A stretch of 64,000 bases of DNA from JAWPMT01 sp965229785 (GCA_965229785.1 CBDDJS010000001.1:372001-436000); one strand, 5' to 3'. Shown: positions 53,729 to 63,987, counted from the stretch's first letter. Numbers and translations: made by a program. The notes: generated by a model from the letters alone, not told the origin.

Positions 53729-56700
53729 ATGATGATAAAGCATTTACTATTTATATTAACTATTTTTTGTGCCCTTTCCATACAGGCTCAGACCAGAACT
53801 GTAAGAGGGGTAATTACCTCTAGTGAGGATAACACCGGGTTGCCAGGTGTCAACATCTTAGTAAAAGGGACCACTCGTGGTACCGTGACGGATGTTGAAG
53901 GCAACTACGCGCTCTCAGGATTGAGTGACTCTGATGTGCTTGTTTTTTCTTTTATAGGCTTTATTCCTATAGAAGAGCAGGTTAACGGTCAAACAACCAT
54001 TGATCTGGCCATGCTACCAGACTATACCAAACTCGAAGAAGTAGTAGTGACCGGATACGGCGCGACTTTAAAAAGGGAAGTTACCGGAGCCATTGGGAGT
54101 GTTAAAGGGGATGTGGTAAAAGATGTACCTGTCCAATCGGCACAATCACTGATTCAGGGTCGTATCTCCGGTGTTTTGGTACAAGCCGATAATGGTATAC
54201 CGGGTGGTGGAATCAGCCTTATCGTTCGTGGAGCGAGTTCGATCAATGCCGGTAATCTACCACTGTACATTGTGGATGGTGTGCAAATCAACATTGACGA
54301 TAATTCTTTCACATCAGGAAACCCTCTGGCATTCATTAACCCTGCGGATATCGAATCTATCGAAGTGCTTAAGGATGCGGCTTCTACGGCCAAATATGGC
54401 TCTAAAGCGGCCAATGGTGTGGTACTGATCACAACCAAATCAGGTAAGGAAGGAAAGACGCAATTCACGTTTAACACGTACATGGGATTCAATGATCGGA
54501 TCAAGGAATTAGACGTGTTGAACTCTCAGGAGTTGATCCAGTTCAGACTAGAGCAATATGAACGAAGCGAGCGACTTTTCGGTCGATCAAACCCGCTTGG
54601 AGCAGCCCGTATCTTCGCGTTGAGATCCTCCGGGTTGGACCTGTCTGAATATGGTGTAGCGAACTTTACCAGAGATTTTGCAGCACAGGCAGAACAAATT
54701 CCACAGGCAGAGTTTGAAGCGCTGGTCAATAGTCTGGAAACTTACGATTGGGGCAACGCGCTGCAACGACAAGGCATGATCCAAAACCATCAATTGTCAG
54801 CCAGTGGTGGTTCTGAGAACACGACTTACTACGTTTCTGGAAGCTTTAATCGGACTGAAGCACCGGTAAGAGGTACAGATTTCGAGCGAATCACTTTCCG
54901 GACTAATTTCCAGCACAAAGCGAATGAGCGATTGAGTTTCGGTTCTAACCTTTCATTGAGCAATACCAATCAGGAGACCGATTTCTCTGGTGGATTTTTC
55001 TTTACGAACCCGATTTTTGGTGAGCCTTTCATTTTGCCATGGAACCCCATTTTTGATGCGGAGACAGGTGATTATAATGAGCCTTTGCTGGGAACCAACC
55101 GGGACAACCCCATTAAGTCAATTGACTTGAATGACATCTCTACGGTGACTAACCAGGTGGTTGGAAATTTCCATGCTTCTTATGAGCTATTTGATTTCCT
55201 TACGTATCGGGGAACGGTAGGGCTGGATTACAGAGAATTGAGGGATAATTTCTTTTTGGATCCGAGAACCGTATTTGGCGCTACAGTAAACGGACGAGGA
55301 ATTGTCAGGAACTCCAGAAATAGCAATGTGATTACCACACAACAGTTGAATTTCTCGAAAACAATCAACGAAGATCATAAAGTATCTGGTTTGGCCGTTT
55401 TTGAGTACAGACATGAGCAATTCACAGGCTCCAATTTGCAAGGAGAGAATTTCCCTAATGAGCTTTTTAGAACGGTACAATCGGCCGCTGAACCGATCAA
55501 CGTCTCTTCGTTTACTTCTGAATATAAAACAGCGGGATTCCTGCTCAATGGTAAATACTCGTTCAGAGATCGATATTACATTGATTTGAGTGTCCGTAGA
55601 GATGGATCATCCAGATTAGGACTAAACAATCAATGGGGTACATTCCCTTCAGCATCTGCTTCCTGGCGAATCAGTGAGGAATCCTTTTTCAATGTTGGTT
55701 TCATTCAGGAATTGAAATTGAGAGCTGGCTGGGGCGTTAACGGAAATGACCAGATCAACGGGAACTTCGCTGCTCGTACACTTTTCTCAGGTGGCGGCGC
55801 TTATAACGGGCAACCGGCCATTTTCTTCTCAGGACTGGGTAACAGTGATTTGAAATGGGAAGGAAAAGAAGAATACAATATCGGCCTGGATTTTGAATTG
55901 TTCGCAGGGCGATTGAGCGGTTCGATTGATGCTTATAACAATACACCGGACAACCTGATCCTCAGCGCGCCTCTTCCTGGTTATGCAGGAGCGGGTGGTA
56001 GTGTTTTCAGAAACGTTGGAAAGCTAAGAAATCGCGGCCTTGAGATCAGTCTCAACTCAGTCAATTTTGATGTGGGCGGATTTAAGTGGAACACAAACTT
56101 CAACATCGCTTTTCAGGACACCAAAGTGTTGGAGCTGATTGACGGAAGACAAAACATCAGCTTTGATGTACAGGTAGGCGAGCCCCTGTTCTTGTGGTAT
56201 ACCTTTGAATACGCAGGTGTTAATCCCGCAAACGGTAGACCTATGTGGTATGACAGAGATGGTAACATTACCTATCAACCATCAGCGGGAAGCGATGTGG
56301 GGGCTGACGATGATGATCGCCGAAAACAAGGATCTATCTTCAATGATTACTTCGGAGGTTTGACCAATCAACTGTCATACAAAGGGTTCACTCTTTCTGC
56401 CTTTTTCAGTTATGAGTTTGGCAAAACAGGAGTTGAAAGCGTTCAATTCTACAGTTATAACCCTCGTAACCCATTTGATCTGGATTCAAATAAGGAAAGA
56501 GATCTCGTTAATCAGGTGTGGAGACAGCCAGGAGATATCGCAAGGTGGGCGGCTCCTTCGGCAGAGGGATTCCCGAACACGCTCGGAGCAAGAGCTGGTA
56601 GCGCGGCCTTGCAGGATCTTTCCTATATCAGGTTGAAGACTCTCACGCTTTCTTACAACATTCCCGAGACTTACCTAAGCAAAGCAGGGATTGGCAATGT

Positions 56701-56839
56701 ACGCATCTATGCGCAAGGGACTAATCTTTTCACGGCAACTGCATTTACGGGAATCGATCCTGAATTTACCGGAGCTTCAAACCGGTCCAGGTTCCCGCTC
56801 AACAAGGTTTACACCTTTGGTTTAGACGTTAACTTTTAA
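53729..56839 (+). CDS. susC: SusC/RagA family TonB-linked outer membrane protein
   Basis: A 1036-residue transporter. Signal peptide (ends SIQAQ), a carboxypeptidase-like regulatory domain (VRGVITSSEDNTGLPGVNILVKGTTRGTVTD), the SusC hallmark LEEVVVTGYGATLKREVTGAI, plug (VPVQSAQSLIQGRISGV, LYIVDGV), and a barrel ending VYTFGLDVNF. It imports glycan or peptide fragments through the outer membrane with SusD as lid. Immediately before susD. The substrate is not revealed: no glycoside hydrolase, lyase or sulfatase gene is in the locus. Confidence 0.96.
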   Translation: MMIKHLLFILTIFCALSIQAQTRTVRGVITSSEDNTGLPGVNILVKGTTRGTVTDVEGNYALSGLSDSDVLVFSFIGFIPIEEQVNGQTTIDLAMLPDYTKLEEVVVTGYGATLKREVTGAIGSVKGDVVKDVPVQSAQSLIQGRISGVLVQADNGIPGGGISLIVRGASSINAGNLPLYIVDGVQINIDDNSFTSGNPLAFINPADIESIEVLKDAASTAKYGSKAANGVVLITTKSGKEGKTQFTFNTYMGFNDRIKELDVLNSQELIQFRLEQYERSERLFGRSNPLGAARIFALRSSGLDLSEYGVANFTRDFAAQAEQIPQAEFEALVNSLETYDWGNALQRQGMIQNHQLSASGGSENTTYYVSGSFNRTEAPVRGTDFERITFRTNFQHKANERLSFGSNLSLSNTNQETDFSGGFFFTNPIFGEPFILPWNPIFDAETGDYNEPLLGTNRDNPIKSIDLNDISTVTNQVVGNFHASYELFDFLTYRGTVGLDYRELRDNFFLDPRTVFGATVNGRGIVRNSRNSNVITTQQLNFSKTINEDHKVSGLAVFEYRHEQFTGSNLQGENFPNELFRTVQSAAEPINVSSFTSEYKTAGFLLNGKYSFRDRYYIDLSVRRDGSSRLGLNNQWGTFPSASASWRISEESFFNVGFIQELKLRAGWGVNGNDQINGNFAARTLFSGGGAYNGQPAIFFSGLGNSDLKWEGKEEYNIGLDFELFAGRLSGSIDAYNNTPDNLILSAPLPGYAGAGGSVFRNVGKLRNRGLEISLNSVNFDVGGFKWNTNFNIAFQDTKVLELIDGRQNISFDVQVGEPLFLWYTFEYAGVNPANGRPMWYDRDGNITYQPSAGSDVGADDDDRRKQGSIFNDYFGGLTNQLSYKGFTLSAFFSYEFGKTGVESVQFYSYNPRNPFDLDSNKERDLVNQVWRQPGDIARWAAPSAEGFPNTLGARAGSAALQDLSYIRLKTLTLSYNIPETYLSKAGIGNVRIYAQGTNLFTATAFTGIDPEFTGASNRSRFPLNKVYTFGLDVNF

Positions 56840-56851
56840 TCAGGTACTCAA

Positions 56852-58261
56852 ATGAAAATAAGACAATACCTTATCGCACTATTGGTCATTATTGGCTTTT
56901 CCTGCGACGATATCCTTGAGACCGTACCCACAGAGGACATTTCGGCTGAACAGGCCCTATCTTCCTTTACCGGATTGAGGTCTTTGGTGACGGAGGGGTA
57001 CAACGATCTCCTGACAGCTGGCAGATTTGGATCCGCTTTTTACCTTCAGCCGGAACTCATGGGTGATAACACCAATTTTCTCGGAAGAAGAGGAACCTAC
57101 AGTGGCCATTGGAGAAATGTGCTGTTTACGCACATCAATGGGTGGAATAACTATAATCCGATTAATGACCTGACACTGGTATTGGAGAACCTTCCTGCTG
57201 TTCGCGAAAACGGAAGTGGGTTTTCTGAAACAGAGATCAATGGATTGGAGGGACAGGCCAGAGCACTGAGGGCCTTCTATTATTTCTTCACGGTGAATGT
57301 ATATGCTTATACGCCAACCGCAGTGATTGAGAGCCTTGACAGAGGCGGAATTCCCATCCTTGAGAAAGGAGTAGTTTCATTGCCGGATATTGATTTTACT
57401 ACCGGAAGAGCTTCTATTCAGGAAGTATATGCTTTAATTAAGTCTGATTTAGAAACGGCGATTGGCCTACTGGAAAATGGTACTTCCAATAACAATACGT
57501 TCATTGACAGAGCAGCGGCACAGGCATTACTTTCTCGTGTAAACCTGTACAATGGTGATTGGCAAGATGTAGTTGATTTTGCCACTGATGCGATTGAGTC
57601 CGGACAAGCGTCACTTTCCAGTTATGATACTTATGGAACAGACTGGGAGCAGGCTTTTCACCCTGAGTCATTCTTTACCATCTTTTTTGCGGAAGCGCAA
57701 AATGTAGGAGTAAATGTTTCTATCGCTGCCACTTATTCTCCTGAATCTGGAGGTTTTGGAGATTATGTTCCTAATCAAACTTTCTTGTCACTTCTGAGCG
57801 AGAATGATGCCAGACGACAATTGTTACTGGATACAGATGGTGACGGATTGGACGAGTACAGAAAAATGACCAGTGACGCGGGAAGAACTTTCCTGGATCA
57901 CGTGCCGGTAATTCGGATGTCTGAATTGTACCTGAACAGAGCTGAAGCATATGCCAGAATGGGTATGACAGCAGAAGCCATTGCGGACCTTGACTTACTT
58001 CGCGAAAGGTCTCTCGGGGCCGATTTTGTAGCGACTACTGCTAGCGGAGATCAGTTGATTGAAGCGATTTTACTTGAAAGAAGGTTAGAGTTGGCTTTCG
58101 AAGGTCACCGTTGGTTTGATCTGAAACGTGTAGGCTCCGCGATTGATAAGCGAGATGTGGGTGGTTTATTCATTCCTTTTGATGATCCTCGCATTCTTGC
58201 ACCTATTCCTGCGGGAGATATTGCCATCAATAGTAATCTGGTGCAAAATGAAGGGTACTGA
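56852..58261 (+). CDS. susD: RagB/SusD family nutrient-binding lipoprotein
   Basis: A 469-residue lipoprotein. The N-terminus has a lipobox (LVIIGFSC). Family stretches are present: GQARALRAFYYFFTVNVYAYTP (TPR-like core), RASIQEVYALIKSDLETAIGLL and LLERRLELAFEGHRWFDLKRVG near the end. It forms the lid over SusC and binds the substrate at the surface. Thirteen bases after susC. Confidence 0.95.
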   Translation: MKIRQYLIALLVIIGFSCDDILETVPTEDISAEQALSSFTGLRSLVTEGYNDLLTAGRFGSAFYLQPELMGDNTNFLGRRGTYSGHWRNVLFTHINGWNNYNPINDLTLVLENLPAVRENGSGFSETEINGLEGQARALRAFYYFFTVNVYAYTPTAVIESLDRGGIPILEKGVVSLPDIDFTTGRASIQEVYALIKSDLETAIGLLENGTSNNNTFIDRAAAQALLSRVNLYNGDWQDVVDFATDAIESGQASLSSYDTYGTDWEQAFHPESFFTIFFAEAQNVGVNVSIAATYSPESGGFGDYVPNQTFLSLLSENDARRQLLLDTDGDGLDEYRKMTSDAGRTFLDHVPVIRMSELYLNRAEAYARMGMTAEAIADLDLLRERSLGADFVATTASGDQLIEAILLERRLELAFEGHRWFDLKRVGSAIDKRDVGGLFIPFDDPRILAPIPAGDIAINSNLVQNEGY

Positions 58262-58299
58262 TTTGAACGCTGATGTTTTTAATCAAGAATAATAGAAAA

Positions 58300-58755
58300 A
58301 TGAAACTGAATATAATTGTAGCGCTGATAACTACTGTATTGTGCAGTAGTTGCTTTGAAGACGAATCTGATAAACTTTTTCGAGGAGCATTTGTAGAGTT
58401 TGACGAAACCTCCTTTGCTACCAATCCGGATACGTTTGTGAAACAAGTTCGCGAAGATGCCCGATCTACTGTAACACAAGTGAATCTGGTAGGTGCCCAT
58501 CGTTCTAGCGATCAGGTCATACGATTCTCCGTAGATCCTGAATCTACTGCCGTGGCCGGGACCAATTACGATTTGCAGGGAAATGAATTCACAATACCTG
58601 CCAATTCCAGTTTCGGGTTTTTATCCGTTGACCTTTTGGATTCACCAATGGGGGAGGATGAATCGGTGACGTTAATTCTCATTCTGGAGGGAAATAATGA
58701 TATACTCCCTTCTGAGAATTACAAAAGACTTACTTATCAGATCAATGGGATCTGA
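58300..58755 (+). CDS. Small lipoprotein of the SusC/SusD locus (DUF4843-like)
   Basis: A 151-residue lipoprotein read from ATG 58300, which puts a lipobox (LCSSC, Cys at about 18) at the right distance; the earlier ATG adds nine residues. The mature part is an Ig-like beta domain with VAGTNYDLQGNEFTIPANSSFGFLSV, resembling DUF4843/Calx-beta-like proteins found behind SusD genes. Probably a surface glycan- or ligand-binding accessory. Last gene of the locus. Confidence 0.7.
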   Translation: MKLNIIVALITTVLCSSCFEDESDKLFRGAFVEFDETSFATNPDTFVKQVREDARSTVTQVNLVGAHRSSDQVIRFSVDPESTAVAGTNYDLQGNEFTIPANSSFGFLSVDLLDSPMGEDESVTLILILEGNNDILPSENYKRLTYQINGI

Positions 58756-58781
58756 CCCTTTAGTTAGTTTGATTTTGGTAA

Positions 58782-58809
58782 AAAAAGAGCCGCATCTGCG
58801 GCTCTTTTT
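58782..58809. terminator. Bidirectional terminator between the SusD locus and the DUF6263-like gene
   Basis: A perfect palindrome: AAAAAGAGCCGCA, TC, TGCGGCTCTTTTT. It ends the plus-strand SusC/SusD operon and can also stop minus-strand transcription from the DUF6263-like gene. Confidence 0.88.
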
Positions 58810-58872
58810 ATTTCCCTATGAAGCAAAAGCTGATTTAACACCATTGATTGCTTTCGTAACTCACTTGTTTCT

Positions 58873-59790
58873 TTACTTATCGGTTATAGACATTTCATTG
58901 GTTATTTTCATTGGGATGGAGAGACCATTTGGCATTTGTTCGTTGCCTTCTACAGAAGCGGTACCTTCGATATCCTGATTGATTTTTGCTTCCACGATCC
59001 AACCTGTTGATGTGTCAACGGCTATGGCTGCCTGCATCGTTCCATTCAGGTTCATGGTAAGTTCCATGCCATTGGTATTGATTTTGGAACCTTCCTCCGC
59101 AGTTGAGATTGTGCCCTGTCCACTGATCTGGTGCAAGTTGTTGTTTATGCCATCATAAGTGTAAGTATTGGAAGCTATTGCCTTAGCACCGGAATTGATT
59201 TTTATTTCATTGGTCCATTGATCATTTGGGCTTACTTTCTCTTCAGGGAAGATCGCCGTTACCATTTCAATATTTCCTTTGATGGCATCGCTACCATAAG
59301 TTTGATTGAGTTGGGACATGATTTGAGCTTTTTGACTCTCGGAGATAGATTGTTCCTCAAATGCTGCTTCCCACATGGCTTCAATGCCAGAAATTTCAAG
59401 GATTTTGCCCGATCTTGACATCTTGATATTAAATGATTGGCCAATGATCCCGGACATAATCTGAGAGAAAGCATCGTTTTCATCAGGGTTTTCCGAATTA
59501 AATTCCACATTTCCCTGTAATGAACCCATGGTCATCTTCATATTGTTGAAGGAAACATTCATATCGTAGCTGTCACGTCTGGCACTCAACACGGTAAAAG
59601 TCATGGAACTGCTGACACCTAAAGTGATTTTAAGTTCTTGCCCCATGATGTTCTGAGTGATGGAGGCATCGTTCATGGTGACTTGTTGGTAGGATTCTCC
59701 TTCTTTTAAGTTGAGTTGAAGCTTTTGCTGGGCCTGTAGGGCGGATATGAACAGCAATAATGCGGCGAAGTAACTTATGATTTTTTTCAT
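58873..59790 (-). CDS. DUF6263-like exported protein
   Basis: A 305-residue protein with a signal peptide (ends ALQAQ). The body begins KLQLNLKEGESYQQVTMNDASITQNIMGQE and continues as a beta-rich repeat structure, as in the DUF6263 family of Bacteroidota. It has no lipobox. Single gene, minus strand. Function unknown. Confidence 0.7.
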   Translation of the reverse strand: MKKIISYFAALLLFISALQAQQKLQLNLKEGESYQQVTMNDASITQNIMGQELKITLGVSSSMTFTVLSARRDSYDMNVSFNNMKMTMGSLQGNVEFNSENPDENDAFSQIMSGIIGQSFNIKMSRSGKILEISGIEAMWEAAFEEQSISESQKAQIMSQLNQTYGSDAIKGNIEMVTAIFPEEKVSPNDQWTNEIKINSGAKAIASNTYTYDGINNNLHQISGQGTISTAEEGSKINTNGMELTMNLNGTMQAAIAVDTSTGWIVEAKINQDIEGTASVEGNEQMPNGLSIPMKITNEMSITDK

Positions 59791-59962
59791 TTTTATTGAG
59801 TTAAAGCACTTGGGCTTAATCTTTGGATAGCAATACTAGAAGGAAACGATGGATTGACCAAGTATCGTGTAAGGTTGATCGAGAAAGGTCAAACTGTCAG
59901 CTACGAATAATTTGGTACAACATTTTATTAGAATCCATGGAGCAAGAACTATGTTTGCAGCC

Positions 59963-60616
59963 ATGCTCAAGGCGTCGAATATTCATAAGTCATACGGTAC
60001 TCTTCAGGTGCTTAAAGGAATAGATCTTGAAATCCACCAAAAGGAGGTGGTGAGTATTGTTGGAGCCTCCGGTGCGGGCAAGAGCACACTGCTTCACATA
60101 CTGGGAACGCTTGATACAGCGGATCAGGGATCTGTGAACCTCAAAAATGAGCAAGTGACTTCTATGAATCCCAAAAAGCTCGCAGCTTTTCGAAACGCTG
60201 AAATTGGGTTCATTTTTCAATTCCATAATTTACTTCCGGAGTTTACAGCTTTGGAGAATGTATGTATACCTGGTTATATCGGAAATCGAAAAGAAAGCGA
60301 AGTTGATCATCGGGCTAAGGAATTGCTTGTCTTGCTAGGTCTTGAACATAGAATGGAACATAAACCTTCGGAGCTTTCGGGCGGTGAACAGCAACGCGTT
60401 TCCGTGGCTCGTGCTTTGATCAATAATCCTTCTATCGTCTTTGCGGATGAGCCGACAGGTAATTTGGATTCAAAGAACGCTTCTGAACTGCATGGCCTTT
60501 TCTTCGAATTACGAGAAAAGCTTTCACAAACCTTTGTGATCGTGACACATAATCAGGAATTGGCAGAAATGACTGACCGGAAAATTGAGATCAAAGACGG
60601 ATTGATGATCGCATGA
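59963..60616 (+). CDS. LolD-like ABC transporter ATP-binding protein
   Basis: A 217-residue ATPase from ATG 59963; upstream codons (from 59912) are not needed. Walker A GASGAGKST, signature LSGGEQQRVSVARAL and Walker B IVFADEPTGNLDS are complete, with the LolD/MacB-type subtype motifs (FQFHNLLPEFTALENVCIP). LolD drives lipoprotein release from the inner membrane, but its permease (LolC/E) is not encoded here; instead it overlaps an EamA transporter gene by four bases. The permease partner is unknown. Confidence 0.85.
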   Translation: MLKASNIHKSYGTLQVLKGIDLEIHQKEVVSIVGASGAGKSTLLHILGTLDTADQGSVNLKNEQVTSMNPKKLAAFRNAEIGFIFQFHNLLPEFTALENVCIPGYIGNRKESEVDHRAKELLVLLGLEHRMEHKPSELSGGEQQRVSVARALINNPSIVFADEPTGNLDSKNASELHGLFFELREKLSQTFVIVTHNQELAEMTDRKIEIKDGLMIA

Positions 60617-61464
60617 GTACGGTCCTGACTCCAGGGGTGCGCTACATGCTTTATGCGACTTTTACGTTTGCCCTTATGAAGGTATTCGTCAAAGCCATAC
60701 CCCATATTCCAGCCATTGAGATCATCTTTTTTCGAGCCATTATCTCTTTGGTGATCAGTGTTTATTTGTTGCGGAAGCAGCAAGTTGCCATATGGGGCAA
60801 TAATAAACCGGTACTTATTGGTCGAGGGATTTCCGGATCGATCGCACTGATTTTATATTTCTATTTGCTGCATGAGATTCCTTTGGCTACTGCGGCTACT
60901 TTACAATACCTGGCTCCGGTATTTACTACCGTATTAGGTGTATTCATCGTGAAAGAAAAGGTAAACCCCTGGCAATGGCTCTTTTTTGCCATAAGTTTTA
61001 CCGGGGTGCTGGTGGTACAGGGGTTTGATATAAGAATATCGTATTTGCATCTGGGCATTGGGATTGCTACTTCCTTCTTTATGGGCCTGGCCTACAATTT
61101 TGTCCGGAAACTCAATACAACTGAACATCCTCTGGTGATCATCTTGTACTTTCCATTGGTATTGTTACCTATTGGAGCCGTATGGTCCTATTTTGTTTGG
61201 GTGACACCTCAGGGGTGGGACTGGTTGATGCTATTAGGTGTGGGTATCCTGACGCAGATCGCGCAATTTTTCATGACCAAGTCTTATCAGCACGAAGAAG
61301 TTTCCAAAGTTTCGATCCTTAATTACGTAGGATTGATCTATGCTTTACTGTTCGGCTTTTTTCTATTTGATGAGACTTTCAACCTCGCTACTTATATGGG
61401 TATGGGATTGGTGGTTGCTGGTGTGATTGCCAACGTAGTGTTTAAGAAGAGAATTGCCGGGTAG
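60613..61464 (+). CDS. EamA/DMT family transporter
   Basis: A 283-residue membrane protein with about ten hydrophobic segments in two repeated halves (EamA). The start MSTVLTPGVRYMLYATFTFALMKVFVKAIPHIPAIEIIFFRAIISL and the YLAPVFTTVLGVFIVKEKVNPWQWLFFAISFTGVLVV segment are typical of drug/metabolite transporters. It probably exports a metabolite; the substrate is unknown. Overlaps the ATPase gene (ATGA). Confidence 0.85.
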   Translation: MSTVLTPGVRYMLYATFTFALMKVFVKAIPHIPAIEIIFFRAIISLVISVYLLRKQQVAIWGNNKPVLIGRGISGSIALILYFYLLHEIPLATAATLQYLAPVFTTVLGVFIVKEKVNPWQWLFFAISFTGVLVVQGFDIRISYLHLGIGIATSFFMGLAYNFVRKLNTTEHPLVIILYFPLVLLPIGAVWSYFVWVTPQGWDWLMLLGVGILTQIAQFFMTKSYQHEEVSKVSILNYVGLIYALLFGFFLFDETFNLATYMGMGLVVAGVIANVVFKKRIAG

Positions 61465-61484
61465 TCATTTAGAATATTAGATGG

Positions 61485-63056
61485 CTAAAATGGTTCTTTT
61501 CCCATTAATCTTCGATAGATCGGTAAATCCCAACGGGGCTCCTCCGGAATCCGAAAATCTTTGCAATAGAATACTTCCATGATCAATTCAGTTTTGCCAT
61601 ACCTTGTAATGGGCAAATCAGGAAGTTGTTTTACACTCACAAAAAAAGGTAGTAGGTGAGAAGAGGGCGGTCTATCACCTTTTTGATAACGAACATAAAT
61701 GGCGTCTTTGCCCAGCCAGGCATCTGGTTCAAAGAAATAGGCATGATTTCTGGGATCTGGATGAAAGATGAGAATGTCCTTTTTGCCTCTGAGCGGCCAG
61801 TCAATTTTTCCCGTTTGCCACCATTTTTCAGTTGCTACGAACAGGTTCTCATCTTCTAACCAACCTTCCTCCTCGAATCGCTTTCTGACGTCTATGAAAT
61901 CGACACCTTCCATGGTTGGGTCTGAGGTATTGCCAAATTGTTCGCCAACCAATTTCGGGCCGAAAGCGCTCCAAAAACCTGTGGTCATATGAATGGTGAG
62001 CAGCACTGTGAACAGCACGGTAAAAGCGATTGAAAAACGAAGCCATTTTCTGGTTGTAGGTTTTCCAGCATCTAATCGGTCGGATGTATCATTTCCGAGA
62101 AGTAGAAAAGCGATCAGGTACCCGGGGGCCTGCCAGTGAAAGTGAAATCCAATACGGGCAAAGGGAGCGATAATTGTAAAAAATGCAATCGGTAAGATCG
62201 CCATCCAGAAAAGGAACGATTGTTTTTGATCATTACCAGATTTATAAAATGAGTTAACAAGTGTGATCAAAAGTGGGAACCAAATCCACGGTGCGACCCA
62301 GGCCATTTGACCCACTAAGCTTCTGATGAGTCGTGAGAAATCTATTTGATAACCACCCGCTCTTGATCCCTGAAAATTGAAAGAGACCCATTGGTGGTCA
62401 GCATTCCAGAGTAATACAGGGAAAAGCATGGCTACCGTAATGACCAATGCCAGATACGGACCCGGATGCCTAAACCATTTTCTCTGTCCTGAATGGATCG
62501 CAACAAACAGAAATGTACTTGCCATCAAGAAGAGCGCATGATACTTGCTGAGTGTGGTGAATCCTAATGCTATCCCGGTTAGTATCCACCATTTTAAGGT
62601 ATTGCCATTTTCCTTTATTGGAAAGAACACCTGTATTAAGCACCAAACGGTCAGTAACCAAAAGAACATCAGCGGCGCATCCGGCTGGAACCAGGAAGCC
62701 ACGGGTATAGTGAATACAAAACTGATATTGAGAAGGATCAAGGCAATGAGACCTGCTTTGGGATGAAACAAGCGTGCTCCGATACGATAAAGGAGGTAGG
62801 AGGTGCCTGCAAATAACAATACTGCGGGCAGTCTCAAGGCAAGATTGGAGAGGTCAAAAAGCCTGATGGTGAGACCACTCAGCCAAAAGAACAATGGGGG
62901 TTGATCAAAGTAGGATAGCTGCAAAAACTGAGCACCACGCCAATAATAAGATTCACCCACACTAAGTCCCGTGTAGGCAGCAATGTATAATCGAAATAAA
63001 GTGGATAGTCCTGTGATCCAAAGGGCCAGTTGACGCGGGTGGGTGCGTTGCAGCAT
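61485..63056 (-). CDS. Family 39 (ArnT/PMT-like) glycosyltransferase
   Basis: A 523-residue membrane protein with about ten to twelve helices. The N-terminal loop VGESYYWRGAQFLQLSYFDQPPLFFWLSG carries the acidic residue and aromatic pattern of GT-C (PMT/ArnT) enzymes, which move sugars from polyprenyl phosphate to lipid or protein. The C-terminal ~150 residues form a soluble periplasmic domain. Acceptor unknown. Convergent with the EamA gene. Confidence 0.85.
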   Translation of the reverse strand: MLQRTHPRQLALWITGLSTLFRLYIAAYTGLSVGESYYWRGAQFLQLSYFDQPPLFFWLSGLTIRLFDLSNLALRLPAVLLFAGTSYLLYRIGARLFHPKAGLIALILLNISFVFTIPVASWFQPDAPLMFFWLLTVWCLIQVFFPIKENGNTLKWWILTGIALGFTTLSKYHALFLMASTFLFVAIHSGQRKWFRHPGPYLALVITVAMLFPVLLWNADHQWVSFNFQGSRAGGYQIDFSRLIRSLVGQMAWVAPWIWFPLLITLVNSFYKSGNDQKQSFLFWMAILPIAFFTIIAPFARIGFHFHWQAPGYLIAFLLLGNDTSDRLDAGKPTTRKWLRFSIAFTVLFTVLLTIHMTTGFWSAFGPKLVGEQFGNTSDPTMEGVDFIDVRKRFEEEGWLEDENLFVATEKWWQTGKIDWPLRGKKDILIFHPDPRNHAYFFEPDAWLGKDAIYVRYQKGDRPPSSHLLPFFVSVKQLPDLPITRYGKTELIMEVFYCKDFRIPEEPRWDLPIYRRLMGKEPF

Positions 63057-63276
63057 GACGCAAAAGTAATGTGGGATATGTCCCCTTCAAGGATCGAAGG
63101 AGTGCAATTTCAAACTAGACCTGGCTGTGGGCAGTACGGAGGCCTGGGGGGAAGACGGGACGTATGTGTCAACGGAGAGATGACGATTGTCTCCTAAAAA
63201 GTTGGTAAGAGCTAACGAAAAAAAAGCTAAGCAGGATAAATTTGAAGTCTTGAACTAAGAACATACGGATTCCAAT

Positions 63277-63987
63277 ATGGGAAGAGCATTTGAATATCGG
63301 CGAGCAGCTAAAGAGAAACGATGGGACAAAATGTCCAAAATATTTCCAAAACTGGCAAAGGCGATCCAGGTAGCAGCGAGAGACGGAGGGGGCGACCCTG
63401 AGATGAACGCTAAGTTGCGTACGGCTATTCAAAACGCCAAGGCGGAGAATATGCCCAAGGACAACATCGATAATGCCATTAAGCGCGCTATTGGTAAGGA
63501 TGCTGAGGACCTTCAGGAAGTTACTTTTGAAGGGAAAGGACCTCATGGCGTGTTGGTTTTCGTGGAATGCACGACGGATAATAATAATCGAACGGTCGCT
63601 AATGTGAAATCATACTTCAGCAAGTCGGGAGGTTCCTTTGTGCCTTCCGGGTCCTTAGAATTCATGTTTAACAGAAAGGCCGTATTTGAGTTTGAGAAAA
63701 CCGATGAGATGGATCTGGAGGAACTGGAACTGGAGCTGATCGATGGAGGTCTGGAGGAAATTGAGGAGAATGATGGTGTGGTCTATGCTTACGCTGACTA
63801 TACCGACTATGGTTCTTTGTCCAAAGCGATAGAGGACAAGGAGATTGAAATCAAGAAATCCGGTTTAAGAAGATATCCTACCACTCCTGTCGAGTTCAGT
63901 GATGAACAAATGGAGGAGATCGAAAAGATGCTGGATAAGATAGAGGAGGACGATGATGTGCAGGCGGTTTATACGAATATTGCTTGA
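63277..63987 (+). CDS. YebC/PmpR family regulator (TACO1-like)
   Basis: A 236-residue protein starting MGRAFEYRRAAKEKRWDKMSK, with GGDPEMNAKLRTAIQNAKAENMPKDNIDNAIKRAIG, the family signature. YebC proteins were described as DNA-binding regulators, and the family also includes factors that ease ribosome stalling at proline-rich stretches. The second half is acidic (MDLEELELELIDGGLEEIEEND). Complete; the window ends 13 bases later. Confidence 0.93.
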   Translation: MGRAFEYRRAAKEKRWDKMSKIFPKLAKAIQVAARDGGGDPEMNAKLRTAIQNAKAENMPKDNIDNAIKRAIGKDAEDLQEVTFEGKGPHGVLVFVECTTDNNNRTVANVKSYFSKSGGSFVPSGSLEFMFNRKAVFEFEKTDEMDLEELELELIDGGLEEIEENDGVVYAYADYTDYGSLSKAIEDKEIEIKKSGLRRYPTTPVEFSDEQMEEIEKMLDKIEEDDDVQAVYTNIA

